DNA from: Oceanobacillus halophilus
Lineage (GTDB): Bacteria > Bacillota > Bacilli > Bacillales > Amphibacillaceae
Direction: 5' to 3'
Assembly (NCBI RefSeq): GCF_003628505.1
Contig: NZ_RBZP01000004.1
Location: forward strand, 124,001 to 188,000
Length of the DNA: 64,000 bases
Shown here: positions 8,171 to 18,014 of the stretch, in pieces
Position numbering within the stretch: position 1 is the first letter of the stretch
Layout: each line of letters starts with the position of its first letter
Made by a program: the position numbers and the translations under genes
The notes under the pieces: model-generated
The model's database searches: none
What the model saw: only the letters and a program-made list of their open reading frames with translations
Told to the model about the DNA's origin: nothing

Positions 8171-11100
8171 TTACTTATTCCCTTTCAACTTACCCTTAGC
8201 TTTTCCTTGTGGTCCCATCACAACATCTTCTGCTACATTACCTGCATGGTCCACTGCTACGACTTTCACCACTTGGCTTGGATGAATGCCATCTAACTCA
8301 AGCTCTGTTTCGCCCTCAATTGGACCGTCTGATTCGCCGTCAATGAAGACTTCCCAGTAAGCGATTCCGCTGCCGTTTTCATCGGCAACTTCTAGGGAAA
8401 CTTCGCGCTTTCCGCGGTTGATATCCGCTTCTACTTCTGGTGCTTGTTTATCTAGCATGACTGGCAATTCAAATGTTTGCCATTCTGCACCTTCATAGTC
8501 GATGACTGCTTCTACCTGCAGATAGTACTGACCATCATCGGCAGGTTGTCCATTGATGGTGCCGTCCCATGCCCAGTCTGGAGACAAGGTATAATGCAGT
8601 GCTTGTCCACTATCATAATAATTTTTTCTGAAATACGAATCACTATATAGGGTTTCTACTACATCACCGTTCTCGTCCAGTACATGGAAATTAGCTTCTT
8701 TGGCATTTCGCATGAAGGATAGAATCATCATCGCATCATCTTGTATGCCGTCCCCATTTGGTGAGAATGCTGTTGTTTCTGGGTCTTCGCTTAGGAAACC
8801 ATAACTTTCATCTTCGAGGGATGTTCCCACACCGGTCATTCCGTAGTAACTCAACGGATCCCATACTGGTGTATCGAAAATTGGTGCTGCATCCCATTCT
8901 CCTTTAAAACCAACATACGGAACGGTTAATTCAGGATTCGTGTCTGTTGAGTCCGTTAACGTCACAAACCCTTCTAACCAGTATCCATTTTCAAAATATG
9001 ACCGTAGATCTGCATCCCACTCACTGACGTCGATACTTACTTCAAAAGTGGTCTGCCCATTGGCAGGTACTTCGATAGTACTCGTTGCTTCTCCGTTCAC
9101 GGTTGCCACTTCTTCTAAATCGAATGCAGGGAAAAGATTTGGTGCAGCTACAAACACTCCGCCACCGTCAACAGGAGAATCTGTCTGTGCATTTGCCGCA
9201 ACTTCATACGTCACTGCATCATCAGAAAAGTTTTCTGCCGTTAATTCAAAGCTCACTTCGTTTTCGGTTACTTCTTTCAATGCGACTTTTGCTTCACCAG
9301 TTGCTGGATCTGTTACCATTACTGGCGTAGAAAGTGCGCTGTGCAATTGCATCATTCCAGCCCCTTGACGGCGTGGAGAAACAAGAGCTTCTTCAAATTC
9401 TACTTGTTCTGACGTGTTCATTAATAGATTTTTCGTTAATAGAACGCGATCGGCTCCTTCATAGCCAAATTCCTCATTCACACGTTCTAACACTAACGCT
9501 CCACCACCTGATACGTGTGGGGCCGCCATGGATGTACCACTCATTAATCCATACTTGTTATCATTTAAGGTCGAGTAAATTTGTCCACCTGGTGCGGTAA
9601 TTTCTGGTTTGAAATCTAAGTTTGGTGTTAATCCCCAGGAACTGAATGCACTCATTTGCCCTGCCTCTGGGTTTTCAATCGTTGTCTTATCCCCTGCAAA
9701 TTCCAGTGTTACTGCCTGTCCATCTATTAATGCTTCCGCAAGTGCCTCTCCATCACTTTTCGCCATGAACAATTGCGGAATCACAATCGCAGCCTCGGTC
9801 GCCATGCTGACCATACCATCTTCATTGTTATAAATAATCACACCTGCTGCCCCTGCTGCTTGTGCATTCAATGCTTTTTCTGTAAAGGCTAATTCTCCAC
9901 GTTGGATCAGCGCATATTTTCCTTCGACATCTTTTCCTTCTAGATCTTCCGGATATCCTAACCCTGCTTCTACGACTTCAAAATTTTTCTCATCCACATC
10001 ATTCGGATGCACATTTCCCGCTGAGAGGAATGCTGCAATCTCTGGTTCCGACCCATCCATGGTATATTGAACGGAGTCTACTTCCATATAGGAATTTTCA
10101 AAAGACGCTACCTGTAAAGAGTCATAAGCAACACCTGGTGACCCATTCACTCCATAATCTGGATTGAATGCATATGGGTAGAAAAATCCGTCACCAAACA
10201 TCGCCGAGTTCCCAGCAGAAATGGACATGAGGATGCCATTATCCACCGCACGTGTGACAGCCGTTTGCTCCGGAGACTCTGGATCAACAAACCCAGACGG
10301 AGAACCAAGACTCATGTTCAATACATCCGCTCCAAGCTTAATGGCATCATCAATCGCTTTAATATAAACATCGCCATATGTGGATTGGAATGCAGGATCA
10401 TTACCGAAAACTTTCAAGGCAAGTAATTGTGTATCTGGTGCAATACCTTGAATTCCACCATTTTCTTCCTCGCCATTTGCGCCTACCGTACCAGCCACAT
10501 GCATTCCGTGGTAGGATGCCTCTGCATGAATTTCACGCACCTCGTCATTTTCATCCATGTAATTATATCCGTATGGAACTTTTTCAGTGTAAAATTGACC
10601 AGGCAACTCATTATCTGCAATCACTTCATTTACTTCCGCCTCCGTTAATGCAGCTGTTTCGCTGTCATCAAGGACCATATCGTTATGGTTATAATCAATT
10701 CCTGTATCAATAATTCCAACTACCATGCCTTCCCCTGTATAACCATAATCACGCCAAGCTTGCTGAGCCTGTACGATTTCTTTGCTGTAATTCATATCTG
10801 GCGTTTCGATTGGCTGCTCGTATGTATTAACTACGTAAACACCTTTTACCTCAGGGATCGATTCAATTTCCTTCATGTCCCCTTGTTTCACTTCCGCACT
10901 AAATCCATTAACAACTGCCGTATACTCATTTAGGAATTTAGCCTTTACGTTTTTGCCTTTCATTTTATTCTTTACACTTTTTTGTTTCTTTTTCGCCGCT
11001 TTTTCTAACTGCTTCTTTTGGCCTTTGGAAAGTTCTTTAAATCTTTTCCCTTTTTTTGTGGCGCTCTGAATGGCTGCTTCTCCATCCATTTCCACAATAA

Positions 11101-11269
11101 CCCTTACTTCTTTATTCGGATCGACCGATTCCTCGAATGTATCTGCTGTTAGTGTTTCTTTTGTTTTGTTTAATTCTGGTACATGAATCGTCTGCGCACT
11201 AACTGCAAACGCAAAGTTACCAAAAACTAATAAAATTGCCGCTAATAAAACGGTGACTTTTTTCAGCAT
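8171..11269 (-). CDS. Secreted subtilisin-like serine protease (S8, Vpr-like) with PA domain
   Basis: This 1032-residue extracellular protease starts at ATG 11269, with AAGGGGGAG just upstream; the ATG seven codons earlier lacks a good site. A signal peptide (MLKKVTVLLAAILLVFG...VSA) is followed by an inhibitor-like propeptide rich in Lys. The catalytic triad is D188 (GIIDTGID), H254 (YHGMHVAGT) and S580 (SGTSMAAPH). The ~330 residues between His and Ser include a protease-associated insert (LIQRGELAFTEKALNAQAAG). The C-terminal part holds Fn3/Ig-like modules, including FSPNGDGIQDDA, typical of FlgD-like Ig repeats. It probably degrades environmental protein. Confidence 0.93.
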   Translation of the reverse strand: MLKKVTVLLAAILLVFGNFAFAVSAQTIHVPELNKTKETLTADTFEESVDPNKEVRVIVEMDGEAAIQSATKKGKRFKELSKGQKKQLEKAAKKKQKSVKNKMKGKNVKAKFLNEYTAVVNGFSAEVKQGDMKEIESIPEVKGVYVVNTYEQPIETPDMNYSKEIVQAQQAWRDYGYTGEGMVVGIIDTGIDYNHNDMVLDDSETAALTEAEVNEVIADNELPGQFYTEKVPYGYNYMDENDEVREIHAEASYHGMHVAGTVGANGEEENGGIQGIAPDTQLLALKVFGNDPAFQSTYGDVYIKAIDDAIKLGADVLNMSLGSPSGFVDPESPEQTAVTRAVDNGILMSISAGNSAMFGDGFFYPYAFNPDYGVNGSPGVAYDSLQVASFENSYMEVDSVQYTMDGSEPEIAAFLSAGNVHPNDVDEKNFEVVEAGLGYPEDLEGKDVEGKYALIQRGELAFTEKALNAQAAGAAGVIIYNNEDGMVSMATEAAIVIPQLFMAKSDGEALAEALIDGQAVTLEFAGDKTTIENPEAGQMSAFSSWGLTPNLDFKPEITAPGGQIYSTLNDNKYGLMSGTSMAAPHVSGGGALVLERVNEEFGYEGADRVLLTKNLLMNTSEQVEFEEALVSPRRQGAGMMQLHSALSTPVMVTDPATGEAKVALKEVTENEVSFELTAENFSDDAVTYEVAANAQTDSPVDGGGVFVAAPNLFPAFDLEEVATVNGEATSTIEVPANGQTTFEVSIDVSEWDADLRSYFENGYWLEGFVTLTDSTDTNPELTVPYVGFKGEWDAAPIFDTPVWDPLSYYGMTGVGTSLEDESYGFLSEDPETTAFSPNGDGIQDDAMMILSFMRNAKEANFHVLDENGDVVETLYSDSYFRKNYYDSGQALHYTLSPDWAWDGTINGQPADDGQYYLQVEAVIDYEGAEWQTFELPVMLDKQAPEVEADINRGKREVSLEVADENGSGIAYWEVFIDGESDGPIEGETELELDGIHPSQVVKVVAVDHAGNVAEDVVMGPQGKAKGKLKGNK

Positions 11270-11532
11270 GTTTCTCCCCCTTGATTTCATTTACTAGATT
11301 GCTAGATTAATTTTGACAAAAAGCCTCCTTCTTCATATTTTTCTGAGTCTTAATATTCAGATATATTCATTCTAAAGAAATTTAGGGACTCGAAAAAGTG
11401 CTAAAAGTCATAGGCAAATAGATGTGCGTTTGTTGCAGGATTCCACAAAAAGTGAGGAATTTCGTGGTTTTGGGATGAGTCTATGGGAGTGGGTAGAAAA
11501 AAACCTATCACACAAGAATATATAAAAAGAAA
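11270..11532. other. Protease upstream region
   Basis: This holds the promoter region of the protease gene and, beyond it, unremarkable AT-rich DNA. I cannot place a promoter with confidence. A small forward ORF across 11483-11668 has no ribosome binding site and is not credited. Confidence 0.45.
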
Positions 11533-11568
11533 ACCATCAGTAGGCTTATTAATAAACTACCGATGGTC
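11533..11568 (-). terminator. Rho-independent terminator of gntP
   Basis: ACCATC(A)GTAG pairs with CTAC(C)GATGGT around a 12-base AT loop. On the minus strand the stem is followed by TTTTCTTTTT. It lies about 80 bp downstream of the permease stop. Confidence 0.75.
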
Positions 11569-11644
11569 ATATTACAAACATTTGTCAGCTAGTATATCAG
11601 TGATATCAAATGTTATTCTGTTCTTCCAATTCTTAAAGGATTTA

Positions 11645-12967
11645 TTATACAAACAAGTTCAAGATTAACACACCAATTAATCCGCAAACTGCAAGAATTG
11701 TAGTATAGGTTGTTCTTGATATAATTGCGTCTTTAACAGATAGGTTAAAATATTCTTTGTACAGCCAGAAACCAGTATCATTAACATGAGAGAATGCAAC
11801 ACTACCGGAAGTTGTAGCCAATACCATTAATGCTGGTGTAGCACCATTCATTCCTAATAGTGGTAAAACAATACCGGAAGCTGTCATAACTGCAACTGTT
11901 GCAGAACCAACAGCAATTCTTAGAACAGCGGCGATAATCCAGGCTAAAATCAATGGAGAAATCGTCCAACCTGCCATAGCCTGTTCGATGTATTCGGTTA
12001 CACCACTTTGAATAAGTACTTCTTTAAAAGAACCACCAGCACCTGTTAAGAGCAGGATTACAGCAATAGCTTTTAAAGAAGAAGATATTGATTTTCCAAT
12101 GTCCGTCATCTTTCTGCCGCAGCGAATTCCAAATGTATAGATTGCTAGAATAACAGATAGTAATAGTGCAATTGCTGGTTCACCAATAAAGGATAGGAAA
12201 CCAAACAGTGCCGTATTTTGATCCATTGTTAACTCCGCAACTCCCAAAGTTGCCATTAGAATCACTGGAATTAATGGAGTGATAATACTTATAGCAATTC
12301 CTGGCATTTCTTCGTCTGTAAACTCTTTTGGATTATACAGTCCTTCTGGAAGGGTCGGATTCATCTTTTTAATAAAACTAGCTTTTGGGAAAAGATACCC
12401 GGCAACAAAAATGGATGGAATCGCAATAATGATTCCTAATACTAATACTTGTCCAATACTTGCTTCATAGATTCCCGCAACAGCAGTTGGTCCTGGATGA
12501 GGCGGCAAGAAGCTGTGTGTAGTCGATAAAGCAACAGCCATTGGTAAGCCGATTTTCAGCAAACTCACGCCTGTTTTTGCTGAAATGGTAAATACAATTG
12601 GAACAAGTAGTATAAAGGCAACATCGAAAAACAACGTAATACCAATTAAAAAGGCAGTGATCATCATCGCAATATGGACATTTTTTGTACCAAACTTTTG
12701 CGTTAATGTTGTTGCTATTCGTTGAGCAGCTCCACTATCTGCCATCAACTTACCTATCATTGAGCCAAAGCCAATGACTAGTGCTAAACCACCTAATTGG
12801 TCACCCATCCCCGTTTGGACAGCTTCAAAGGCATCCATTGGAGTCAAACCACTTATAAGACCAATCACCAAGGAAACTAATATCAATGAGATAAAAGCAT
12901 CTAATTTAAATGCAATAATTAATACCAACAATAGTACTACACCGATAGCAACATATACTAATGGCAT
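11645..12967 (-). CDS. GntP-family gluconate/sugar-acid permease
   Basis: This 440-residue membrane protein has 12 or more hydrophobic segments. Family signatures include ITLFFDVAFILLVPIVF and THSFLPPHPGPTAVAG, the conserved GntP pore motif. The start ATG has GGAGG 8 bp upstream. It is last in the run with gudD, aldolase and glycerate kinase, so it probably imports glucarate or glycerate (inference). About 290 bp separate it from glycerate kinase, so it may have its own promoter. Confidence 0.92.
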   Translation of the reverse strand: MPLVYVAIGVVLLLVLIIAFKLDAFISLILVSLVIGLISGLTPMDAFEAVQTGMGDQLGGLALVIGFGSMIGKLMADSGAAQRIATTLTQKFGTKNVHIAMMITAFLIGITLFFDVAFILLVPIVFTISAKTGVSLLKIGLPMAVALSTTHSFLPPHPGPTAVAGIYEASIGQVLVLGIIIAIPSIFVAGYLFPKASFIKKMNPTLPEGLYNPKEFTDEEMPGIAISIITPLIPVILMATLGVAELTMDQNTALFGFLSFIGEPAIALLLSVILAIYTFGIRCGRKMTDIGKSISSSLKAIAVILLLTGAGGSFKEVLIQSGVTEYIEQAMAGWTISPLILAWIIAAVLRIAVGSATVAVMTASGIVLPLLGMNGATPALMVLATTSGSVAFSHVNDTGFWLYKEYFNLSVKDAIISRTTYTTILAVCGLIGVLILNLFV

Positions 12968-13255
12968 AATTTTGGACCTCCTTTTATTTCATCTATTTTC
13001 TTATCTGTGTATATACGAGACCTTGGAATCTATTAAAATTCCTATCGTCTTTTGTTTCGTTTCGTACTTTTAGGTTTTCCACTTTGAAAAGCCACACCAA
13101 GCAACTTTTGAATTGGAAAAGAGCAGATTGCTTGATGTTTTTCACTATTTCCATTATGATTACATTACCTAATTATTTTTGAGAAGCTGCAATCCAAGCG
13201 TTCTACCTCTATAGCGCGCTCTGGATTGTCTTTTTATAATCATTGAGCATTAAAG
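12968..13255. other. Intergenic region between glycerate kinase and gntP
   Basis: An imperfect hairpin (about 13187-13232, AATCCAAGCG with CGCTCTGGATT) may terminate or process the upstream transcript. On the minus strand it lacks a T-run. The rest probably holds a promoter for gntP, which I cannot define. Confidence 0.4.
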
Positions 13256-14398
13256 CTACTTTGTATTTAATTTAAATGCTCGATATGCCGACTCTCCTGC
13301 AATATTTAATAGTTTCTCTACATTTGAAATCGCTTCCACTAATGGCATTGGTTTAATAACCGTATCTAGAATGAAGTCAATTCCGTGTTTGTACACTTCA
13401 TGCAAATCATAATCAGCACTTCCTACAATCGCAATAACTGGAACATCCTTACGTTTTGCCAGAGTCGCTACACCGATTGGCGCTTTCCCATAGAGGGATT
13501 GGCTATCCATTTTTCCTTCACCCGTAATAACTAAATCCGCATCCTTTAATTGGTCTTCCAACTTAATCAGTTCCAAGATTTTGGTAATGCCATTTTCTAA
13601 TTTCACGTTACAAAATGCCATTAATCCAGCACCTAAGCCACCTGCAGCACCTGCTCCAACATTCTCTGCTATATCTAATTTCAATTGCTCTTTAATGAGC
13701 ATGCCATAGTGAAATAAAATCTCGTCCAGAACCTTCACATCTTCTTCAGATGCGCCTTTTTGTGGCCCATAAATATAGGATGCTCCATTCTTACCACAAA
13801 GAGGGTTCGTCACATCTGATAGCGCGATGATTGGAACGCTTGCGAGTCTCTTATCTATATTCGTTGTATCAATCGTAGCAATGTTACGGACGCCGTTTGC
13901 ACCATATCCTACTTCTTGGCCGTCTTTATCTTTAAAAGATACTCCTAAAGCTTGTGCCATACCAATACCACCATCATTGGTAGCACTTCCGCCAAGTCCG
14001 ATGTAAATTTTCCTAGCACCATGGTCGAGAGCAACTTTAATTAGTTCACCTGTACCATATGTCGTTGCCTCAAAAGGATTCCGTTCCTTATCTTCAATAA
14101 GCTGCAACCCAGATGCTTCTGCCATCTCGATCACTGCTGTATTTCCTTCGATCATGCCGAATTTTGCATTTAACCGTTTCCCTCTAGGTCCTACAACTTC
14201 CGCATACTGATATTCGCCATTACAGCCTATCACTAGGCTATCAACGGTTCCTTCCCCACCATCTCCAATGGGAAATTTCACAACATCTACGTTTTTGTCT
14301 ACTTTCTTGATTCCCTGTTCAATGTAATTTCCCACTTCAATAGTCGTTGCGCTTCCTTTAAATGAGTCACAAGCTATGATAATCCGTGTATTTTCCAT
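13256..14398 (-). CDS. garK: Glycerate 2-kinase (GarK/GlxK family)
   Basis: This 380-residue kinase phosphorylates glycerate to 2-phosphoglycerate with ATP, feeding lower glycolysis. Recognisable features are IIACDSFKGS at the N-terminus, FPIGDGGEGTVDSL, the phosphate-binding GLGGSATNDGGIGMAQALG, and ITGEGKMDSQS. Length matches the family. It lies 43 bp after the aldolase gene. In this operon it finishes the conversion of tartronate semialdehyde-derived glycerate. Confidence 0.92.
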   Translation of the reverse strand: MENTRIIIACDSFKGSATTIEVGNYIEQGIKKVDKNVDVVKFPIGDGGEGTVDSLVIGCNGEYQYAEVVGPRGKRLNAKFGMIEGNTAVIEMAEASGLQLIEDKERNPFEATTYGTGELIKVALDHGARKIYIGLGGSATNDGGIGMAQALGVSFKDKDGQEVGYGANGVRNIATIDTTNIDKRLASVPIIALSDVTNPLCGKNGASYIYGPQKGASEEDVKVLDEILFHYGMLIKEQLKLDIAENVGAGAAGGLGAGLMAFCNVKLENGITKILELIKLEDQLKDADLVITGEGKMDSQSLYGKAPIGVATLAKRKDVPVIAIVGSADYDLHEVYKHGIDFILDTVIKPMPLVEAISNVEKLLNIAGESAYRAFKLNTK

Positions 14399-14441
14399 AT
14401 TCTCACCTCTATGTCACCGTTTTATGGGGATGAATCATAAC

Positions 14442-15347
14442 TTATCGACTAAGCAACTCTGATTCTTCAATTTTATTTTTCATATTTTCTAAAACCTCAC
14501 CCTGTGAGCTTTTAATAGGTAATACCGGGTTTCCTACATCTAACCCTAACAAATTGGACATATCCTTGGTAGCAGCAGGAAAGCTCGCATTATCTTGAGA
14601 GATACGGATAGGATTCAACGTGAATTGTGCTTCGAGTGCTCCTTGCACATCTCCTTGTACATATTTGTTATAGATAGATGTGACAAGTGGCCCAAACATA
14701 TTTGCTGTGGAACAAACAGCTCCTGTCGCGCCCATGCATAATCCAGGGAAAATAAGCGTATCTTTCCCAGCTAATACGTTAAATTCTATATCTCTTGTAC
14801 GACGAATATACTCACTTAATAGAGAAAAGTCACCACTTGAATCTTTCATACCAACAATATTCGGGAGATTATGCGCTAATTGATCCACCAGATTAGCTGT
14901 CATGGTGTAACCTGTTTTTCCAGGGTTATTATAAAGCAATACTGGTGTATTTGGGATTGCTTCACTTACTGCCTTAAAATGATCATATAACTCCTCATAC
15001 GTTGGTTTGACAAACATTGGTTGTAAGATAGAAACTCCGAATGCTCCGTGAGCTTCCGCCATTTTAGCTAATTGAATGGCTTTCCTGGTACGAATAGCGC
15101 CAATACCGAAGTATACAGGGACACGTCCATTCGTCTGATCCATAATAATTTCAAATGCATTCTCTAATTCCTCATCATCAAACATGTAAAATTCCCCATT
15201 ACTGCCAAATGCTAAGATTCCGTGAACTCCATTTTCAATGACATGGTCCACCATAAATCGTAATTTTACTTCATCAATATGTTCATTTTCGTCAACAGGC
15301 GTAATAATAGGAACAATAATACCTTTGATTTTATCTATATTCATCAT
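14442..15347 (-). CDS. DapA-family aldolase, probable 5-keto-4-deoxyglucarate aldolase
   Basis: This 301-residue protein belongs to the DHDPS/NAL class I aldolase family: AFGSNGEFY near residue 50, LLYNNPGKTG with the conserved Tyr, and VGMKDSSGDF with the Schiff-base Lys. Between glucarate dehydratase and the tartronate-semialdehyde reductase/glycerate kinase pair, the consistent reaction is cleavage of 5-keto-4-deoxyglucarate to pyruvate and tartronate semialdehyde, replacing the unrelated GarL. The alternative, a YcbC-like dehydratase giving 2-oxoglutarate semialdehyde, would not need garR or garK. The start has GAGGAG upstream. Confidence 0.85.
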   Translation of the reverse strand: MMNIDKIKGIIVPIITPVDENEHIDEVKLRFMVDHVIENGVHGILAFGSNGEFYMFDDEELENAFEIIMDQTNGRVPVYFGIGAIRTRKAIQLAKMAEAHGAFGVSILQPMFVKPTYEELYDHFKAVSEAIPNTPVLLYNNPGKTGYTMTANLVDQLAHNLPNIVGMKDSSGDFSLLSEYIRRTRDIEFNVLAGKDTLIFPGLCMGATGAVCSTANMFGPLVTSIYNKYVQGDVQGALEAQFTLNPIRISQDNASFPAATKDMSNLLGLDVGNPVLPIKSSQGEVLENMKNKIEESELLSR

Positions 15348-15380
15348 TAGAATCTCCTCTGCGTCATTCTTCTTGGTACA

Positions 15381-16706
15381 TTATCTTACCAGGGCAGGTT
15401 TTTTATTATCGAAAGTCCATCCTGGTATTAGATATTGCATAGCTAGAGCGTCATCGCGAGCACCTAAATTATTATCTACATATAGTTTATGTGCATCTTC
15501 GACCCGTTCCATATCCAATTCTACACCTAAACCATGGATGTCTTTAGAAACGGTAATTTCCCCATTTTTAATTTGATATGGTTGTTTCGTTAAATGTTGT
15601 CCATCTTGCCAAATCCAATGACTGTCAATGGCCGTAATTTCGCCAGGTGCTGCTGCTGCAGTATGACTGAACATAGCTAGAGAAATATCGAAATGGTTAT
15701 TGGAATGAGAGCCCCATGTTAAACCAAAATCATTACATAACTGCGCCACTCGAACAGAGCCTTGCATTGTCCAGAAATGTGGATCTGCCAATGGAATCGA
15801 TACACTTTGAAGAGCAACTGCGTGCTGCATTTGTCTCCAATCTGTTGCAATCATATTCGTTGCAGTTGGTAAACCGGTTGCTTTTCTAAATTCGGATAAA
15901 ATCTCTCTTCCAGAATAACCTCCTTCAGCTCCACATGGATCTTCTGCATATGCTAAAACACCATGCATGTCTTTTAGCAAACTAACCGCTTCATTTAATG
16001 ACCATGCTCCATTTGGATCCACTGTGATACGAGCTTCTGGGAATGCTTCATGCAAAGCTTTAATTGCCTTAACTTCTTCCTTTCCGTCTAAAACGCCACC
16101 TTTAAGCTTAAAGTCTTCAAAGCCATAGCGCTTATGGGCAGCTTTTGCTAATGCAACCACCGCTTCTGGAGTCAATGCTTCTTTTCGTCTCAATTTACCC
16201 CAATCATCGCTATCATCGTCATCTGAAAGATAAGGCAGATCTGTTTTATCCTTATCCCCTACATAGAATAAATAGCCTAGCATTTTCACTTGTTCCCGTT
16301 GTTGCCCATCACCAAGTAATGCCGCTACTGGAAGTTCAAAGAATTTTCCAAGTAAATCAAGTAATGCAGCTTCAATAGCAGTCATTGCATGGACAGTCGT
16401 TCGCAAATCAAAGGTTTGTAATCCTCTTCCACCTGCATCTAAATGTTTAAAATTATCTTGAACACTTTTTAAAATATTTTTATAGTCTCCAACGGACCTG
16501 CCTATAACTAAGCTTTTTGCTTCTTCAAGGGTTTTTGTGATTTTTTCTCCACCTGGTACTTCTCCAACACCGGTTTCCCCATTGTCTGCTTTTAGGATAA
16601 TAATATTCCTTGTAAAATACGGACCGTGGGCTCCACTTAAATTTAATAACATGCTATCATAACCCGCTACTGGATATACCTTCATTTCTGTTATCTTTGG
16701 AATCAT
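15381..16706 (-). CDS. gudD: Glucarate dehydratase
   Basis: This 441-residue enolase-superfamily enzyme dehydrates D-glucarate to 5-keto-4-deoxyglucarate. Signatures are DFKLKGGV (the KxK base), ITVDPNGAW (metal ligand), AEDPCG, and [11 protein letters not shown] with the catalytic His. Length equals the usual GudD. It is second in the operon after garR and is followed by the aldolase 33 bp later. Confidence 0.95.
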   Translation of the reverse strand: MIPKITEMKVYPVAGYDSMLLNLSGAHGPYFTRNIIILKADNGETGVGEVPGGEKITKTLEEAKSLVIGRSVGDYKNILKSVQDNFKHLDAGGRGLQTFDLRTTVHAMTAIEAALLDLLGKFFELPVAALLGDGQQREQVKMLGYLFYVGDKDKTDLPYLSDDDDSDDWGKLRRKEALTPEAVVALAKAAHKRYGFEDFKLKGGVLDGKEEVKAIKALHEAFPEARITVDPNGAWSLNEAVSLLKDMHGVLAYAEDPCGAEGGYSGREILSEFRKATGLPTATNMIATDWRQMQHAVALQSVSIPLADPHFWTMQGSVRVAQLCNDFGLTWGSHSNNHFDISLAMFSHTAAAAPGEITAIDSHWIWQDGQHLTKQPYQIKNGEITVSKDIHGLGVELDMERVEDAHKLYVDNNLGARDDALAMQYLIPGWTFDNKKPALVR

Positions 16707-16773
16707 TTTTCTCGTTCCTTTCTAAGGTAAAATAGTTTTAATAAATTTCTATATCAAATATTCCCATTACTTG

Positions 16774-16841
16774 TTGCCTGGCCTGTCCCCCACTTGTCAT
16801 TTTTATTTAAAAAGTGGGGATTACTGACAGGTAACCGGCAA
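16774..16841 (-). other. Long imperfect hairpin between garR and gudD
   Basis: TTGCCTGGCCTGTC...CCCACTT pairs with AAGTGGGG...GACAGG...CCGGCAA around an AT-rich loop. It lies within the operon and has no T-run on the minus strand, so it is more likely an RNA-processing or differential-stability element than a terminator. Confidence 0.5.
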
Positions 16842-16887
16842 TCAATTTCCATTTTGTGAACTATTAAACATGATATTGGATAACTAT

Positions 16888-17769
16888 TTATTCAATTATT
16901 AGATTGTTTATTTTTTCATAATATTTAGCTAAACTTGCATGGTCATCTTTTTCATGGCCATCTATTTTAAGAGCTTGCATCATTTCCATTACTTGAGAAG
17001 TCAATGGTAGGGATGTATTGATTGAATGTGATGTATCTAACGCATTTTGTAAATCTTTGATATGCAGTTCAATACGGAATCCTGGCTCAAAATTTCTAGA
17101 TAACATCATTGGAGCCTTTGCATTCATCACATTACTTCCTGCTAAGCCACCTTTAATTGCTTCAAATACTAGATTTGGATCCACACCTGCTTTTTTTGAT
17201 AATGTGAACGCTTCACTTACTGCTGCAATATTAACTGCTACAATCATTTGGTTTGCTAATTTCGTAATATTTCCAGCTCCAACTTCACCAACATAAGTTA
17301 CAGAACCTGCCATAGTCATGAGTAAATCATAGTATTTATCAAATTCCTCTTTCTTCCCACCGACCATAACTGCAATGGTACCTTCTATTGCTCCAGGTTC
17401 CCCACCAGATACTGGTGCATCAAGAAATTCAACACCTGATTGTTCCAACTCCTTAGCAAATTCCTGGCTGGCAACTGGTGAAATAGAACTCATATCAATG
17501 ACTGTCTTTCCTTCTGTCAAACCTTCTGCTAGACCATTTTCTGCAAATATTGCCGATTTCACGTGTGGTGAATTTGGTAACATGGTAATAACAACATCTG
17601 ATTGTTCAGCCACTTCTTTGCCACTAGCAGCCTGGTTGGCACCTAACTCTCCTAATTCTTCAATAGATGATTGGTTGAAGTCAAAAACGGTTAATTCATA
17701 ACCAGCTTTTATCACATTTTTTGACATTGGTTTCCCCATAATTCCTAATCCAATAAATCCGACTTTCAT
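16888..17769 (-). CDS. garR: Tartronate semialdehyde reductase (beta-hydroxyacid dehydrogenase family)
   Basis: This 293-residue NAD(P)-dependent reductase has an N-terminal Rossmann motif GFIGLGIMGKPM, the substrate-binding DAPVSGGEPGA, and the catalytic Lys in GNITKLANQM (about residue 170). This matches the 3-hydroxyisobutyrate/tartronate semialdehyde reductase family in length and order. In this pathway it reduces tartronate semialdehyde to glycerate. It is first in the operon and divergent from the CdaR regulator. A different hydroxyacid substrate cannot be excluded from sequence alone. Confidence 0.9.
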   Translation of the reverse strand: MKVGFIGLGIMGKPMSKNVIKAGYELTVFDFNQSSIEELGELGANQAASGKEVAEQSDVVITMLPNSPHVKSAIFAENGLAEGLTEGKTVIDMSSISPVASQEFAKELEQSGVEFLDAPVSGGEPGAIEGTIAVMVGGKKEEFDKYYDLLMTMAGSVTYVGEVGAGNITKLANQMIVAVNIAAVSEAFTLSKKAGVDPNLVFEAIKGGLAGSNVMNAKAPMMLSRNFEPGFRIELHIKDLQNALDTSHSINTSLPLTSQVMEMMQALKIDGHEKDDHASLAKYYEKINNLIIE

Positions 17770-17852
17770 TTTATCTTTCCCCTTTCTAAAATTAGCAGAT
17801 TAATTTTGCCTGATTCGACAAAATAGCTTAAAATAAAACTAGTAACGATTAT

Positions 17853-17891
17853 TGAAACCGTTTACCACTTAACTTTCTTGTAATCGGTTTC
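17853..17891. promoter_or_regulatory. Candidate operator: cre-like site and GAAACCG/CGGTTTC inverted repeat
   Basis: TGAAACCGTTTACC (17853-17866) matches the CcpA cre consensus at 13 of 14 positions. GAAACCG (17854-17860) and CGGTTTC (17885-17891) form an inverted repeat with a 24-bp gap. The site lies in the 245-bp divergent region between garR and cdaR, so it could serve CcpA, CdaR or both. Confidence 0.5.
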
Positions 17892-18014
17892 TAATTCTAT
17901 TTTATACTTTTATTACTATTAATCTATATTACATGTAACATTTTTCACAAACTGATAGATTACAATTATTTAGTACCTATAACAAAACCAATCATGTGAA
18001 GAAAGGGTGTTATC

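Noticed and set aside
6375-8199. Several repetitive ORFs on both strands across 6.4-8.2 kb (7-residue repeats such as IERAGRL or SITRLAR)
   Set aside because: They are by-products of a 21-bp repeat (7 codons) lacking stops in most frames, on both strands at once; none has a good ribosome binding site.
9334-10933. Several forward ORFs opposite the protease gene
   Set aside because: They are antisense shadows of a long, clearly real coding sequence, with no ribosome binding sites or known motifs.
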